Shown here one piece after another: positions 19,618-27,127 of a stretch of 64,000 bases of DNA; positions within the stretch are counted from its first letter, which is position 1; every line of letters starts with the position of its first letter. The notes under the pieces are model-generated. The model saw only the letters and a list, made by a program, of their open reading frames with translations, made no database searches and was not told the origin of the DNA. The position numbers and the translations under genes are program-made. This DNA is from an uncultured Eubacteriales bacterium (GTDB lineage Bacteria; Bacillota; Clostridia; Lachnospirales; Lachnospiraceae): NCBI GenBank assembly GCA_900539455.1, contig UQCD01000007.1, positions 29,459-93,458 on the forward strand, given 5' to 3'.

Positions 19618-20904
19618 ATGTTTGCGGATAGTGCAAAAATATTTATAAAATCTGGTAAGGGTGGAGATGGACATGTAAGCTTTAGAAGGGAATTATTTGT
19701 GCCAGACGGTGGACCAGACGGTGGAGATGGCGGCGATGGTGGCGACATTATTTTTGAGGTTGATTTAGGCCTTAATACTCTTAATGACTTTAGGCATATT
19801 AGAAAATATGTAGCTGAGCCAGGTGAAGAGGGTGGCAAGAGAAATCAGCACGGAAAAAATGGTGCAGACCTTGTTGTAAAGGTTCCAGAGGGTACTATTA
19901 TTAAAGATGCAGACTCTGGAAGAGTTATTGCTGATATGTCAGGAGATAACAAGCGTCAGGTTATTTTAAAGGGTGGCCGTGGTGGAAAAGGCAACCAGCA
20001 CTATGCTACAGCAACTATGCAGGCTCCAAAATATGCAAAGCCTGGAAAACCCAGCAAGGAGCTTTATGTTATTCTTGAGCTTAAGGTTATTGCTGATGTT
20101 GGTTTAGTAGGCTTTCCTAATGTTGGAAAATCTACACTTTTATCCCGTGTTACAAATGCAACTCCAAAAATAGCTAATTATCATTTTACAACCTTAAATC
20201 CGAATTTAGGTGTGGTTGATTTAGATGATGCTAATGGCTTTGTTATTGCAGATATTCCGGGTCTTATTGAAGGTGCCAGCGAGGGTATTGGTTTAGGCCA
20301 CGAATTTTTAAAGCATATCGAAAGAACAAAGGTTATTATCCATATGGTGGATGCTGCTTCAGTAGAAGGAAGAAATCCTGTAGAGGATATTCATACTATT
20401 AACAACGAATTAGCTTCTTATAATAAGGATTTATTAAATAAGCCTTGGGTAATTGCTGCTAATAAAATAGATGCTATATATGATGAAAGCGAAAGCTACT
20501 TAGATGCTATTAAAAAGGAATTTGAGCCAGAGGGCATAAAGGTATTTCCTATTTCAGCAGTAAGTGGCAAGGGCTTAAAAGAGTTATTATATTATGTACA
20601 AGGACTTTTAGATAATATGGATAATAGTCCAGTTATTTTTGAAGCTGAATATGATCCAAATGAATTTTATGATAATCCAGAGGACCCATATACTGTATTT
20701 AAAAATGATGATGGTGTTTACTGTATAGAAGGACCTCGTATTGAAAAAATGCTTGGATATACAAATCTTGAATCAGAAAAGGGCTTTGTATTCTTCCAAA
20801 ACTTTATGAAAAACAATGGAATACTTGATGAGCTTGTAGCTCTTGGCATTGAAGACGGAGATACAGTTAGAATTTATGGTCATGAATTTGATTACTACAA
20901 ATAG
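19618..20904 (+). CDS. obgE: GTPase ObgE/CgtA
   Basis: A 428-residue Obg GTPase that assists 50S assembly and stress control. The Gly-rich Obg fold covers about residues 1-158 (GGDGHVSFRRE, GGRGGKGNQHYAT), the G domain starts at GFPNVGKST, continues with DIPGLIEGAS and AANKID, and a C-terminal OCT domain covers about residues 350-428. CGGAGG lies before the ATG. Confidence 0.96.
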   Translation: MFADSAKIFIKSGKGGDGHVSFRRELFVPDGGPDGGDGGDGGDIIFEVDLGLNTLNDFRHIRKYVAEPGEEGGKRNQHGKNGADLVVKVPEGTIIKDADSGRVIADMSGDNKRQVILKGGRGGKGNQHYATATMQAPKYAKPGKPSKELYVILELKVIADVGLVGFPNVGKSTLLSRVTNATPKIANYHFTTLNPNLGVVDLDDANGFVIADIPGLIEGASEGIGLGHEFLKHIERTKVIIHMVDAASVEGRNPVEDIHTINNELASYNKDLLNKPWVIAANKIDAIYDESESYLDAIKKEFEPEGIKVFPISAVSGKGLKELLYYVQGLLDNMDNSPVIFEAEYDPNEFYDNPEDPYTVFKNDDGVYCIEGPRIEKMLGYTNLESEKGFVFFQNFMKNNGILDELVALGIEDGDTVRIYGHEFDYYK

Positions 20905-20914
20905 GAGAAATAAT

Positions 20915-21205
20915 ATGACAAGTAAAAATAGAGCCTACCTTATGGGATTAGCACATAATATTGATACTATTTTTCATATTGGAAAAAATAGTCTGACACC
21001 GGAAATTACTGAAGCTATTGATGATGCACTAACAAAGCGAGAATTAATTAAGCTTAATGTACTTAAAAACTGTATGGATGACCCAAAATCAATAGGCTAT
21101 GTTCTTGCAGAGCGTACAAATAGTGAATTAGTACAGGTAATCGGCAGAAAGATTGTTTTATACAGACAAAACAAAAATAACCCTAAGATTGAGTTTCCAA
21201 GATAA
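20915..21205 (+). CDS. yhbY: CRM-domain RNA-binding protein YhbY
   Basis: A 96-residue single CRM (YhbY) domain protein with the GxxG-like segment KNRAYLMGLAHN, FHIGKNSLTPE, and ALTKRELIKLNVLKNC. YhbY associates with pre-50S particles. I start at the ATG at 20915, which has AGGAGA upstream; the frame is open further into obgE but without support. Confidence 0.92.
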   Translation: MTSKNRAYLMGLAHNIDTIFHIGKNSLTPEITEAIDDALTKRELIKLNVLKNCMDDPKSIGYVLAERTNSELVQVIGRKIVLYRQNKNNPKIEFPR

Positions 21206-21213
21206 ATTGTGTT

Positions 21214-21843
21214 ATGAGTAATATAGGAATATTAGGAGGGACCTTTGATCCAGTCCATATGGGACATATCGAATTAGCTATTAAGGCATATGAAGAATAC
21301 GCTTTAGACAAAATATGGTTTATGGTATCAAAGAAGCCTCCTCATAAAAAAAATAGAGTAATTACTGACAATATTCATCGAATAAATATGGTTAAGCTGG
21401 CTATAGAGGATTATCCTTTTATGGAATTTTCTGATTTTGAAATGAAAAGAGAAGGGTATATCTATACTGCAGATACACTTACACTGCTGACGGAACAAAA
21501 TCCAAAAGACAAATACTTTTTTATTGTCGGTGGTGATTCTATAAGAGATTTGAATACCTGGTATCATCCGGAAATTGTATTAAGCAAGTCAACTATTATT
21601 GCCGCCACCAGGGATGGGATAAATGACAGTATTTATGATAATATTGTAAAGGATTTATTAAAACAATATAGTGTAGCGAACCCTCATATAGAAAAGCTGG
21701 AAATTAATCCCATAGATGTTTCCTCTAGTGATATTAGGGCTAAATTTTACAGCAGCAGTAATGAAATTAAAAAATATTTAAACAAAAAAGTTATTAAGTA
21801 TATTGAGGATAACAAATTATATCTTCCTGAGGTAAATTCATGA
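21214..21843 (+). CDS. nadD: Nicotinate-nucleotide adenylyltransferase NadD
   Basis: A 209-residue nucleotidyltransferase. The adenylation motif GGTFDPVHMGH spans residues 8-18, and the C-terminal VSSSDIRAKF is the second nucleotide-binding motif. It makes deamido-NAD from nicotinate mononucleotide and ATP. Its last four bases overlap the yqeK start (ATGA), indicating coupled translation. Confidence 0.95.
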   Translation: MSNIGILGGTFDPVHMGHIELAIKAYEEYALDKIWFMVSKKPPHKKNRVITDNIHRINMVKLAIEDYPFMEFSDFEMKREGYIYTADTLTLLTEQNPKDKYFFIVGGDSIRDLNTWYHPEIVLSKSTIIAATRDGINDSIYDNIVKDLLKQYSVANPHIEKLEINPIDVSSSDIRAKFYSSSNEIKKYLNKKVIKYIEDNKLYLPEVNS

Positions 21844-22448
21844 ATGAACAGTTTACAAAAAAAGATTATATTGAGCTTAGACAACAATTAAAATCAGCGT
21901 TAACAAAGTTTAGATATGAGCATACTCTAGGGGTAGAGTTTACCTCAGCTAGTCTTGCAATGTGCCATAAGGCAGATATTAATAAAGCAAAAATTGCCGG
22001 TTTATTGCATGATTGTGCAAAATGTATTGATGATGATGAGAAACTAAAGGAATGTATTAAGTATCACATTGAAGTAACTGAGTATGAGAAGAAATCAAAG
22101 TCATTGTTACACGCAAAATTAGGTGCTTATTATGCTAAATCAAAGTATAATATTGATGATACTGATATTATTAATGCAATTAAATATCATACAACAGGAA
22201 GACCTAATATGTCTTTAATTGAAAAAATAGTGTTTGTTGCTGATTATATTGAACCATCGAGAAATCAAGCTCCAAACCTAGAATATATCAGATATATTTC
22301 ATTTAAGGATTTGGATTTAGCTGTATATGAAATACTAAAGGACACATTAGGCTATTTAAAGGAAAATAACCAGTTAATAGATGATAGCTCTAATCAGACC
22401 TTTAATTTTTACAAACAGCTTTTAAAGAGTAATAATAGTGGCATATAA
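21840..22448 (+). CDS. yqeK: HD-domain protein YqeK (diadenosine tetraphosphatase type)
   Basis: A 202-residue HD phosphohydrolase. H28 (RYEHTLGV), the HD pair H57-D58 (LLHDCAK), H110-region (AKLGAYY) and a later D in VADYIEPSRNQ mark the metal site. YqeK hydrolyses diadenosine tetraphosphate to two ADP in several Firmicutes. The ATGA overlap with nadD and the conserved order nadD-yqeK-rsfS support the call. Confidence 0.92.
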   Translation: MNEQFTKKDYIELRQQLKSALTKFRYEHTLGVEFTSASLAMCHKADINKAKIAGLLHDCAKCIDDDEKLKECIKYHIEVTEYEKKSKSLLHAKLGAYYAKSKYNIDDTDIINAIKYHTTGRPNMSLIEKIVFVADYIEPSRNQAPNLEYIRYISFKDLDLAVYEILKDTLGYLKENNQLIDDSSNQTFNFYKQLLKSNNSGI

Positions 22449-22476
22449 CAAATATTAAAAACAAGGAGATGAAAAA

Positions 22477-22815
22477 ATGGCAAATATTTCTATAGCTGAA
22501 ATTGCATATAAGGCATTGGATGAAAAAAAAGGGATAGATATTAAAGTTATTGACATAAGCAAAATATCTACAATTTCAGATTATTTTATAATAGCAAGTG
22601 CTTCAAATGCAAACCAAGCACAGGCTTTAGCTGATAATGTTACAGAGGAGTTAGCTAAGGCTGGTTATGAATATCGTCAGATAGAAGGCTATAATTCTGC
22701 AAATTGGATATTGATTGATTATAATGATGCAATAATACACATTTTTGATACAGACAGCAGAGTATTTTACGACTTGGAAAGAATCTGGTCAGATGGGGAA
22801 TTTATAGAGTTTTAG
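22477..22815 (+). CDS. rsfS: Ribosomal silencing factor RsfS
   Basis: A 112-residue RsfS/Iojap protein, which binds L14 and blocks joining of the ribosomal subunits in stationary phase. Family stretches SDYFIIASASNANQ and WILIDYNDAIIHIFD are clear. AAGGAGA precedes the ATG. Last gene of the obgE-rsfS run. Confidence 0.95.
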   Translation: MANISIAEIAYKALDEKKGIDIKVIDISKISTISDYFIIASASNANQAQALADNVTEELAKAGYEYRQIEGYNSANWILIDYNDAIIHIFDTDSRVFYDLERIWSDGEFIEF

Positions 22816-22826
22816 TTTATTTTAAC

Positions 22827-22871
22827 CTCCAGCAGCAATCAAAAACCGATTGCTGCCGGAGATTTTCTTTT
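22827..22871 (+). terminator. Terminator after rsfS
   Basis: A 14-bp stem with one mismatch (CTCCAGCAGCAATC at 22827-22840 and GATTGCTGCCGGAG at 22848-22861), a 7-nt loop, then TTTTCTTTTTT. Strong intrinsic terminator, placed before the convergent lexA gene. Confidence 0.92.
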
Positions 22872-22949
22872 TTCAAGTATAAATCAACTTACATACATTA
22901 ATTATCTACTATTTTGGTAATTATCTTATATTCTAAATTTGTTTTATGT

Positions 22950-23567
22950 TTATCCCATATTTCTATATAATGCAATGACTTTACCCAATATAGTAACATC
23001 CTCAACGATAATAGGATCCATATTGTCATTTTCGGGCTGTAAACGAATGTGGTCAGCTTCTTTATAAAAGGTCTTAACTGTAGCTGAATCCTCTATAAGA
23101 GCCACCACCATATCACCATTCTTAGCAGTGCTTGTTTGTTCTACAACAATCCAGTCACCACTTAATATACCGGCATTAATCATACTTTCACCTTTTACTC
23201 TCAACATAAATACAGGAGCATTTGGTAATAGTTCTACTGGAATAGGGAAGTAGTTTTCAATATTTTCTACAGCTAAAATAGGCGAGCCTGCTGCAACCTG
23301 CCCAATCATAGGAACATTGACCATTTCTCGTCTTGTAAGTCCAAAACTATCATCAATAATCTCAATAGTTCTAGGCTTTGTAGGATCTCGTCTAATGTAG
23401 CCATTTTTTTCTAAGGTTTCAAGATGTGCATGAACGGAAGATGTAGATTTTAATTTTACAGCATCACATATTTCACGAACTGAAGGGGGATAGCCCTTTG
23501 ATAAAATCTCAGATTTTATATATTCTAATATTTCTTGCTGTTTTGCTGATATATTGTCTAAACTCAT
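22950..23567 (-). CDS. lexA: LexA repressor of the SOS response
   Basis: A 205-residue LexA. The N-terminal winged helix (ISAKQQEILEYI, STSSVHAHLETLEKNGYIRR) binds operators; the self-cleavage bond is A93-G94 (VAAGSP), and the latent protease residues are S128 (GESM) and K165 (ATVKTF). RecA filaments trigger cleavage. GGAGGT lies before the ATG. Its promoter overlaps a LexA-type box, so it is autoregulated, and it diverges from a YneA-like gene as in Bacillus. Confidence 0.96.
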   Translation of the reverse strand: MSLDNISAKQQEILEYIKSEILSKGYPPSVREICDAVKLKSTSSVHAHLETLEKNGYIRRDPTKPRTIEIIDDSFGLTRREMVNVPMIGQVAAGSPILAVENIENYFPIPVELLPNAPVFMLRVKGESMINAGILSGDWIVVEQTSTAKNGDMVVALIEDSATVKTFYKEADHIRLQPENDNMDPIIVEDVTILGKVIALYRNMG

Positions 23568-23640
23568 ATATGACCTCCAATAATAAATATATTCTTATAA
23601 TAATAAATGACAAAAAGCTTTCCTTTTTATATCTGCGTTT

Positions 23641-23669
23641 ATTATAGCATAGAAAATAATTAAATGCAA
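23641..23669 (-). promoter_or_regulatory. lexA promoter
   Basis: On the reverse strand, -35 TTGCAT (23664-23669) and -10 TATAAT (23641-23646) are 17 bp apart. A LexA-type box (23667-23680) overlaps the -35 end. Confidence 0.8.
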
Positions 23670-23680
23670 ACAGTTGTTCG
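23667..23680. promoter_or_regulatory. LexA box 1 (lexA operator)
   Basis: Reverse-strand reading CGAACAACTGTTTG, close to the Firmicute LexA consensus CGAACRNRYGTTYC. It overlaps the lexA -35 box, so bound LexA would block its own transcription. Confidence 0.75.
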
Positions 23681-23688
23681 ATTTTTTA

Positions 23689-23717
23689 TTGACAAACATT
23701 TGTTCGTGTAATATAAT
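23689..23717 (+). promoter_or_regulatory. Promoter of the YneA-like gene
   Basis: Perfect consensus: TTGACA (23689-23694), 17-bp spacer, TATAAT (23712-23717). A LexA box lies within it. A promoter this strong needs tight repression, fitting an SOS-induced division inhibitor. Confidence 0.88.
23693..23706. promoter_or_regulatory. LexA box 2 (YneA-like operator)
   Basis: Reverse-strand reading CGAACAAATGTTTG, 13 of 14 positions matching CGAACRNRYGTTYC. It sits between the -35 and -10 boxes of the forward promoter. Confidence 0.85.
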
Positions 23718-23727
23718 AGCAGCATAA

Positions 23728-23741
23728 AGAATATATGTTCG
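23728..23741. promoter_or_regulatory. Possible third LexA box, weaker
   Basis: AGAATATATGTTCG keeps one good half-site (GTTCG) and a degenerate partner. It lies around the expected transcript start of the YneA-like gene. Confidence 0.5.
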
Positions 23742-23760
23742 ATTTAAAGGAGGACTTTTT

Positions 23761-24102
23761 ATGAATAGCATTAAGCATACATACAAAAATAAACATACAT
23801 ATAAAAAACCAAAGTATTTGTATCCAAGGTTACAGTTTTTAATAATAATGTCTGTAATAGTAGTTATGTTATGCAGTGCCTTTGTATCTATAAAGGCAAA
23901 GGGCAGTGATACTACCAGTTGCAAATATTTCACTACAATACCAATAGAAGAGGGGGACAGCCTTTGGTCTATAGCTCATACCTATTGCACATCAGATTAT
24001 AGTGATTACAAAGAATATATTAGTGAAGTAAAATCAATTAACAATATGGATGATGACAATGTAAAAAAGGGAAGCTATTTGGTTATTCCATATTACAAAT
24101 AG
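23761..24102 (+). CDS. yneA: YneA-like SOS cell-division suppressor (LysM protein)
   Basis: A 113-residue membrane-anchored protein. A basic, Tyr/Lys-rich N-terminus is followed by a transmembrane helix at about residues 29-47 (FLIIMSVIVVMLCSAFV), and a LysM domain covers about residues 58-112 (EEGDSLWSIAHTY, SINNMD, KGSYLVIPY). This is the architecture of YneA, which halts division during DNA damage in Bacillus. The divergent position next to lexA and the LexA box in its promoter support the call; overall identity to YneA is likely low. AAAGGAGG lies upstream. Confidence 0.8.
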   Translation: MNSIKHTYKNKHTYKKPKYLYPRLQFLIIMSVIVVMLCSAFVSIKAKGSDTTSCKYFTTIPIEEGDSLWSIAHTYCTSDYSDYKEYISEVKSINNMDDDNVKKGSYLVIPYYK

Positions 24103-24122
24103 AAATAGTATATAGTATATAA

Positions 24123-24150
24123 AAAACGGTCGCAAATGCGACCGTTTTAT
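24123..24150. terminator. Bidirectional terminator after the YneA-like gene
   Basis: Near-perfect 12-bp stem AAAACGGTCGCA (24123-24134) with TGCGACCGTTTT (24137-24148). A and T runs on both sides suit both the forward YneA-like gene and the reverse lipoprotein gene. Confidence 0.88.
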
Positions 24151-24211
24151 GTTCACAATAAAATACACTTTTTAATCTATTAAAATTAAATTTTCTTATT
24201 ATTTGATATTA

Positions 24212-25078
24212 TTATTTTTCACCTAAGCCACCTACAGAGCCTAACATAGAAGAAATATCTGTAGCATTGGCAGCTTCATCTGGAATAGTAATATCAGCTA
24301 CATTATTGTAGTTGCTTCCACTAATAGAAAGCTTTAATTCATTAACAGCAAGACCGTCTTCTTCAAACTTATCAACTGACATATCAAATGACTTGAACTG
24401 GCCATCCTTATCGATTGATACTTTAACATTAATTTTAACCTTATCTGCAAGAGCATTAACCTGTTCTTCATAAGCTGACATATTAGCATTGTTACCAGCA
24501 ACTGCTGCAACAGCATCAAATACCTTCTTGAAGTCGATTGTTCCGCTTAATGTATATGTATCGTCAGAAACCTTTACCTCTGTACCATTTAAGTATTCTA
24601 ATACTTTCTTTAAATCAACAGAAGTATTGTCAGCAGCAGTATCTTTTGAAAGGTCAACGCCATAAGCTGCAGTTAATTGCTGAAGATCTAATTTGCACCA
24701 CTGACCCATCATCTGCATATATAATACATAATTATCACCATCAGCAGCTAAGTAGCAAGTAAGTTCCTGCTGACCATTGTCACCTGCATCAATATTAATA
24801 TCAAACTTTGCATTCTTGTTTGAATCAACAGAACCATTAACAGTAAGACTTGCTTTTACAGCTGTTCCATCTGCACTTGCATCAATAGAAGATGACATCT
24901 TAAAATCAGCAGACTTTATTTCTGAATCATTATTTTCAACTTTCTCGATAAACTCATCAGCAGTAAGTGCTTTGTCATTCTTCTTGTTATCATTGTTTGA
25001 AGAATCATTTGATCCACAACCAAAAAGAAGAGAAGTAGACATAACTGCAACTGCTAAAAGATACTTTATTTTTCTCAT
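24212..25078 (-). CDS. Secreted lipoprotein, DUF6612/LppX-like beta protein
   Basis: A 288-residue lipoprotein. I start at the Met at 25078, which has GGAGG upstream; the signal peptide is MRKIKYLLAVAVMSTSLLFGC with the lipobox Cys at residue 21 (split FGC). A Ser/Asn/Asp linker leads into a domain with repeating amphipathic beta strands (ADFKMSSSIDAS, AKFDINIDAG, GTIDFKKVFDAVAAV, KINVKVSIDKDG), similar in pattern to lipid- or ligand-carrying lipoproteins such as LppX/LolA. The ligand is unknown. Faces the outside of the cell membrane. Confidence 0.75.
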   Translation of the reverse strand: MRKIKYLLAVAVMSTSLLFGCGSNDSSNNDNKKNDKALTADEFIEKVENNDSEIKSADFKMSSSIDASADGTAVKASLTVNGSVDSNKNAKFDINIDAGDNGQQELTCYLAADGDNYVLYMQMMGQWCKLDLQQLTAAYGVDLSKDTAADNTSVDLKKVLEYLNGTEVKVSDDTYTLSGTIDFKKVFDAVAAVAGNNANMSAYEEQVNALADKVKINVKVSIDKDGQFKSFDMSVDKFEEDGLAVNELKLSISGSNYNNVADITIPDEAANATDISSMLGSVGGLGEK

Positions 25079-25124
25079 AAAAAATCCTCCATTTAAAAAC
25101 ATTTGTATCAAAGTGAACGACTAG

Positions 25125-25153
25125 ATTATAATACAGTAAAATTAATAAAGCAA
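25125..25153 (-). promoter_or_regulatory. Promoter of the lipoprotein gene
   Basis: Reverse strand TTGCTT (25148-25153), 17 bp, TATAAT (25125-25130). A 14-bp direct repeat lies just upstream at 25171-25205. Confidence 0.75.
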
Positions 25154-25170
25154 GTTTTATAAGAAAAATA

Positions 25171-25205
25171 TGTTGTAAATATTAGATTTTTTGTTGTAAA
25201 TGTTA
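25171..25205. repeat. Two 14-bp direct repeats, 21 bp apart
   Basis: TGTTGTAAATATTA (25171-25184) and TGTTGTAAATGTTA (25192-25205) differ at one base. The start-to-start distance is 21 bp, two helical turns, so both lie on one face of the DNA. They are upstream of the lipoprotein promoter, so they may bind an activator or repressor. Confidence 0.6.
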
Positions 25206-25219
25206 ATTATTTATATGTT

Positions 25220-26272
25220 TTAGTCTTTACGAAGCTTAACCTGATTTCTGGCACTACGGCGTCTTTCTTCATCAATGGCTGCATAGTGGCGCCTTGTAGT
25301 ATTTACATCCTTGTGACCGAGTACATCCGCTACCAGATATATATCTCCAGATTCCTCATATAGTCTTGTACCATAAGTGCTTCGCAATTTATGAGGGGTA
25401 ATATGCTTAACCGTAGAGGATAGCTGGGAATATTTTTTTACAAGTAATTCAACACTTCTAACGGAAATTCTTGAATTTTTTAAAGATAAAAACAGTGCAT
25501 TTTCGCTGCCCTCTACAGGTTTCATGTTTTTTCTTATTTCCATATAGTCTTTTATTGCAGCTTCAACCTCATCACCGAAATATAAGATTACCTCTTTGCC
25601 CCCCTTTCTATGTATAAGTATCTGACATTCATCAAAGCTAATGTCATTTATATCAATTCCTACACATTCGGAAACACGCATACCAGTTCCAAGAAGAAGT
25701 GTAAGTATAGCAACATCTCTTGTTTTAGTCAGCTTATGTGACTCTAGCTGCTTTTTGGTCATATTAGTACCAGATTCAGCTGCATTTAAAAGAGAAACTA
25801 TTTCATTAGGCTCTAATCTAATAATAGCTTTTTCGTGTAATTTTGGCATATTCACCATAACTGTCGGATTGGAGCTTATCATTTCTTTTTTAAAAAAATA
25901 AGCATATAAGGAACGGATAGAGGACATCTTTCTTTTAATACCATTTTCATTGTTAGTGTAAGTAACACCATCTTTTTCATAGCATTTAAGATAAATCATA
26001 TATTCTTCAATATCCATAGGACTTTGTTCTTCTAATACCTTAAGTTCAAGATTTCTCATTCCGGTTTTATTATATACAGGATTACTTTCAACTAAATATT
26101 GGAAGAAAAGACGAATATCATAAGCATAGCCTAATCTTGTACGGGGAAGAGTAGTAGTTTCTAATGAAATAAAATAATTTCTACAAAACTTTGGTAATTC
26201 CTGTTGAATTTCATTAATCTTTATTCGTATATCCTTTTCAATTTCATCATTGTATTTTAATGGTCTTGACAT
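25220..26272 (-). CDS. XerS-like tyrosine recombinase
   Basis: A 350-residue site-specific recombinase with all catalytic residues: R199 (GTGMRVSE), K226 or K223 in the beta hairpin, H294 and R297 (TPHKLRSTYG), H320 (LGHKD) and nucleophile Y330. The long N-terminal domain and the spacing are more like XerS (356 residues, the single-recombinase dimer resolution system of streptococci) than XerC/XerD of about 300 residues. No phage or transposon genes flank it. GGAT precedes the ATG. XerC-type or integrase roles cannot be excluded. Confidence 0.82.
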   Translation of the reverse strand: MSRPLKYNDEIEKDIRIKINEIQQELPKFCRNYFISLETTTLPRTRLGYAYDIRLFFQYLVESNPVYNKTGMRNLELKVLEEQSPMDIEEYMIYLKCYEKDGVTYTNNENGIKRKMSSIRSLYAYFFKKEMISSNPTVMVNMPKLHEKAIIRLEPNEIVSLLNAAESGTNMTKKQLESHKLTKTRDVAILTLLLGTGMRVSECVGIDINDISFDECQILIHRKGGKEVILYFGDEVEAAIKDYMEIRKNMKPVEGSENALFLSLKNSRISVRSVELLVKKYSQLSSTVKHITPHKLRSTYGTRLYEESGDIYLVADVLGHKDVNTTRRHYAAIDEERRRSARNQVKLRKD

Positions 26273-26408
26273 AAAATTATCCTTTCATTCATAAACACCT
26301 TACAATTACCATATATTATAACAAATTTAAACTTTTTTTTAAACCTTAGATTAGGTTGATATTAATTAGATTACTTGTAAAAAAATGTTACATAATTGTA
26401 AACTTTCA

Positions 26409-26437
26409 TTGACTATATATTTTCAAATTGATATACT
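26409..26437 (+). promoter_or_regulatory. Promoter of the small membrane protein gene
   Basis: TTGACT (26409-26414), 17-bp spacer, TATACT (26432-26437), ending about 30 bp before the start codon. Confidence 0.8.
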
Positions 26438-26468
26438 ATACTAAGAAATTAAAAAAGGAGGAAATGAA

Positions 26469-26906
26469 ATGAACAAGACAAAATTAGGCATTTCTAATTG
26501 CATGGTTGCTGGAATAATTTTCTTATTAGCATTAATAACATCTTTTTATTCAACAGCAGTCATCTTTGCTTGGCCATTTGTTTTACTTGTGGCTTATGTC
26601 TTATTAAAGGAAGATGACCTTTGGCTAAAGGCTTCAGCTATTAAGGCTGTTTTAGTTGTACTTTTATTTATTTTAGTACCAATTTTATTTAGCTTTGTTA
26701 ATAACATTCTTGAATTTATTAACTTCTTCTTAAAGATTGCTGAAGCAACACCTATTCAGGACGGTTGGGGAATTATGAACTTCTTCGAAATGTTATTTGA
26801 CATTGTAGAAAAAGTATTCCTTTTACTTTTAGCTTTGTTTGCATTTAAAGGCAAAACAATCAAAATTCCTGTAGTAGATAATATGATTAGAAAGCATCTT
26901 TCATAA
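26469..26906 (+). CDS. Small multipass membrane protein, unknown function
   Basis: A 145-residue protein with hydrophobic segments at about residues 11-27, 29-46, 57-80 and 109-126, separated by short loops; two charged loops (LKEDDLWLKAS, FKGKTIKIP) face one side by the positive-inside rule. No enzyme motif is visible and I do not recognise the family. It has its own consensus promoter, AGGAGG binding site and terminator, so it is a single-gene unit. Confidence 0.7.
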   Translation: MNKTKLGISNCMVAGIIFLLALITSFYSTAVIFAWPFVLLVAYVLLKEDDLWLKASAIKAVLVVLLFILVPILFSFVNNILEFINFFLKIAEATPIQDGWGIMNFFEMLFDIVEKVFLLLLALFAFKGKTIKIPVVDNMIRKHLS

Positions 26907-26925
26907 TTTTATTATTAGCCTACAT

Positions 26926-26966
26926 AAAGACCTCTGGTATATTAAATATATTGGAGGTCTTTTTTT
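26926..26966 (+). terminator. Terminator after the small membrane protein gene
   Basis: AAAGACCTC (26926-26934) pairs with GAGGTCTTT (26954-26962) around an AT-rich inner stem, followed by a run of T. Confidence 0.88.
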
Positions 26967-27007
26967 GTTTTCTGGCAGCATACAGAAATAGTAGTAGACA
27001 CGCAAAC

Positions 27008-27045
27008 CCACCACTTCGCAAAACACAGGTTTTGCGAAGTGGTGG
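27008..27045. repeat. Perfect 17-bp inverted repeat
   Basis: CCACCACTTCGCAAAAC (27008-27024) is exactly complementary to GTTTTGCGAAGTGGTGG (27029-27045) with a 4-nt loop. It is much richer in G and C than the surroundings. It lies between a forward terminator and the end of psd; no strong T-run follows on either strand, so it is not a standard terminator. Confidence 0.85.
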
Positions 27046-27127
27046 ACTATACTTTTAATATACAACATTAACATACTACAATTAAATTAAGAAAGCTTAA
27101 ATATAAATGCAAATATAATTAAGCTAA

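Noticed and set aside
19596..19838. Pro/Ser-rich reverse frame opposite obgE
   Set aside because: It is the mirror of the Gly-rich Obg fold and has no start signal.
23595..23933. A 112-codon reverse frame over the lexA/YneA-like region
   Set aside because: It covers two promoters and the LexA boxes and is antisense to the clear LysM protein gene.
26377..26404. Possible dif site upstream of the recombinase gene (GTTACATAATTGTAAACT region)
   Set aside because: Only the right arm resembles the Firmicute dif consensus; the left arm does not match, so chance in AT-rich DNA is likelier.
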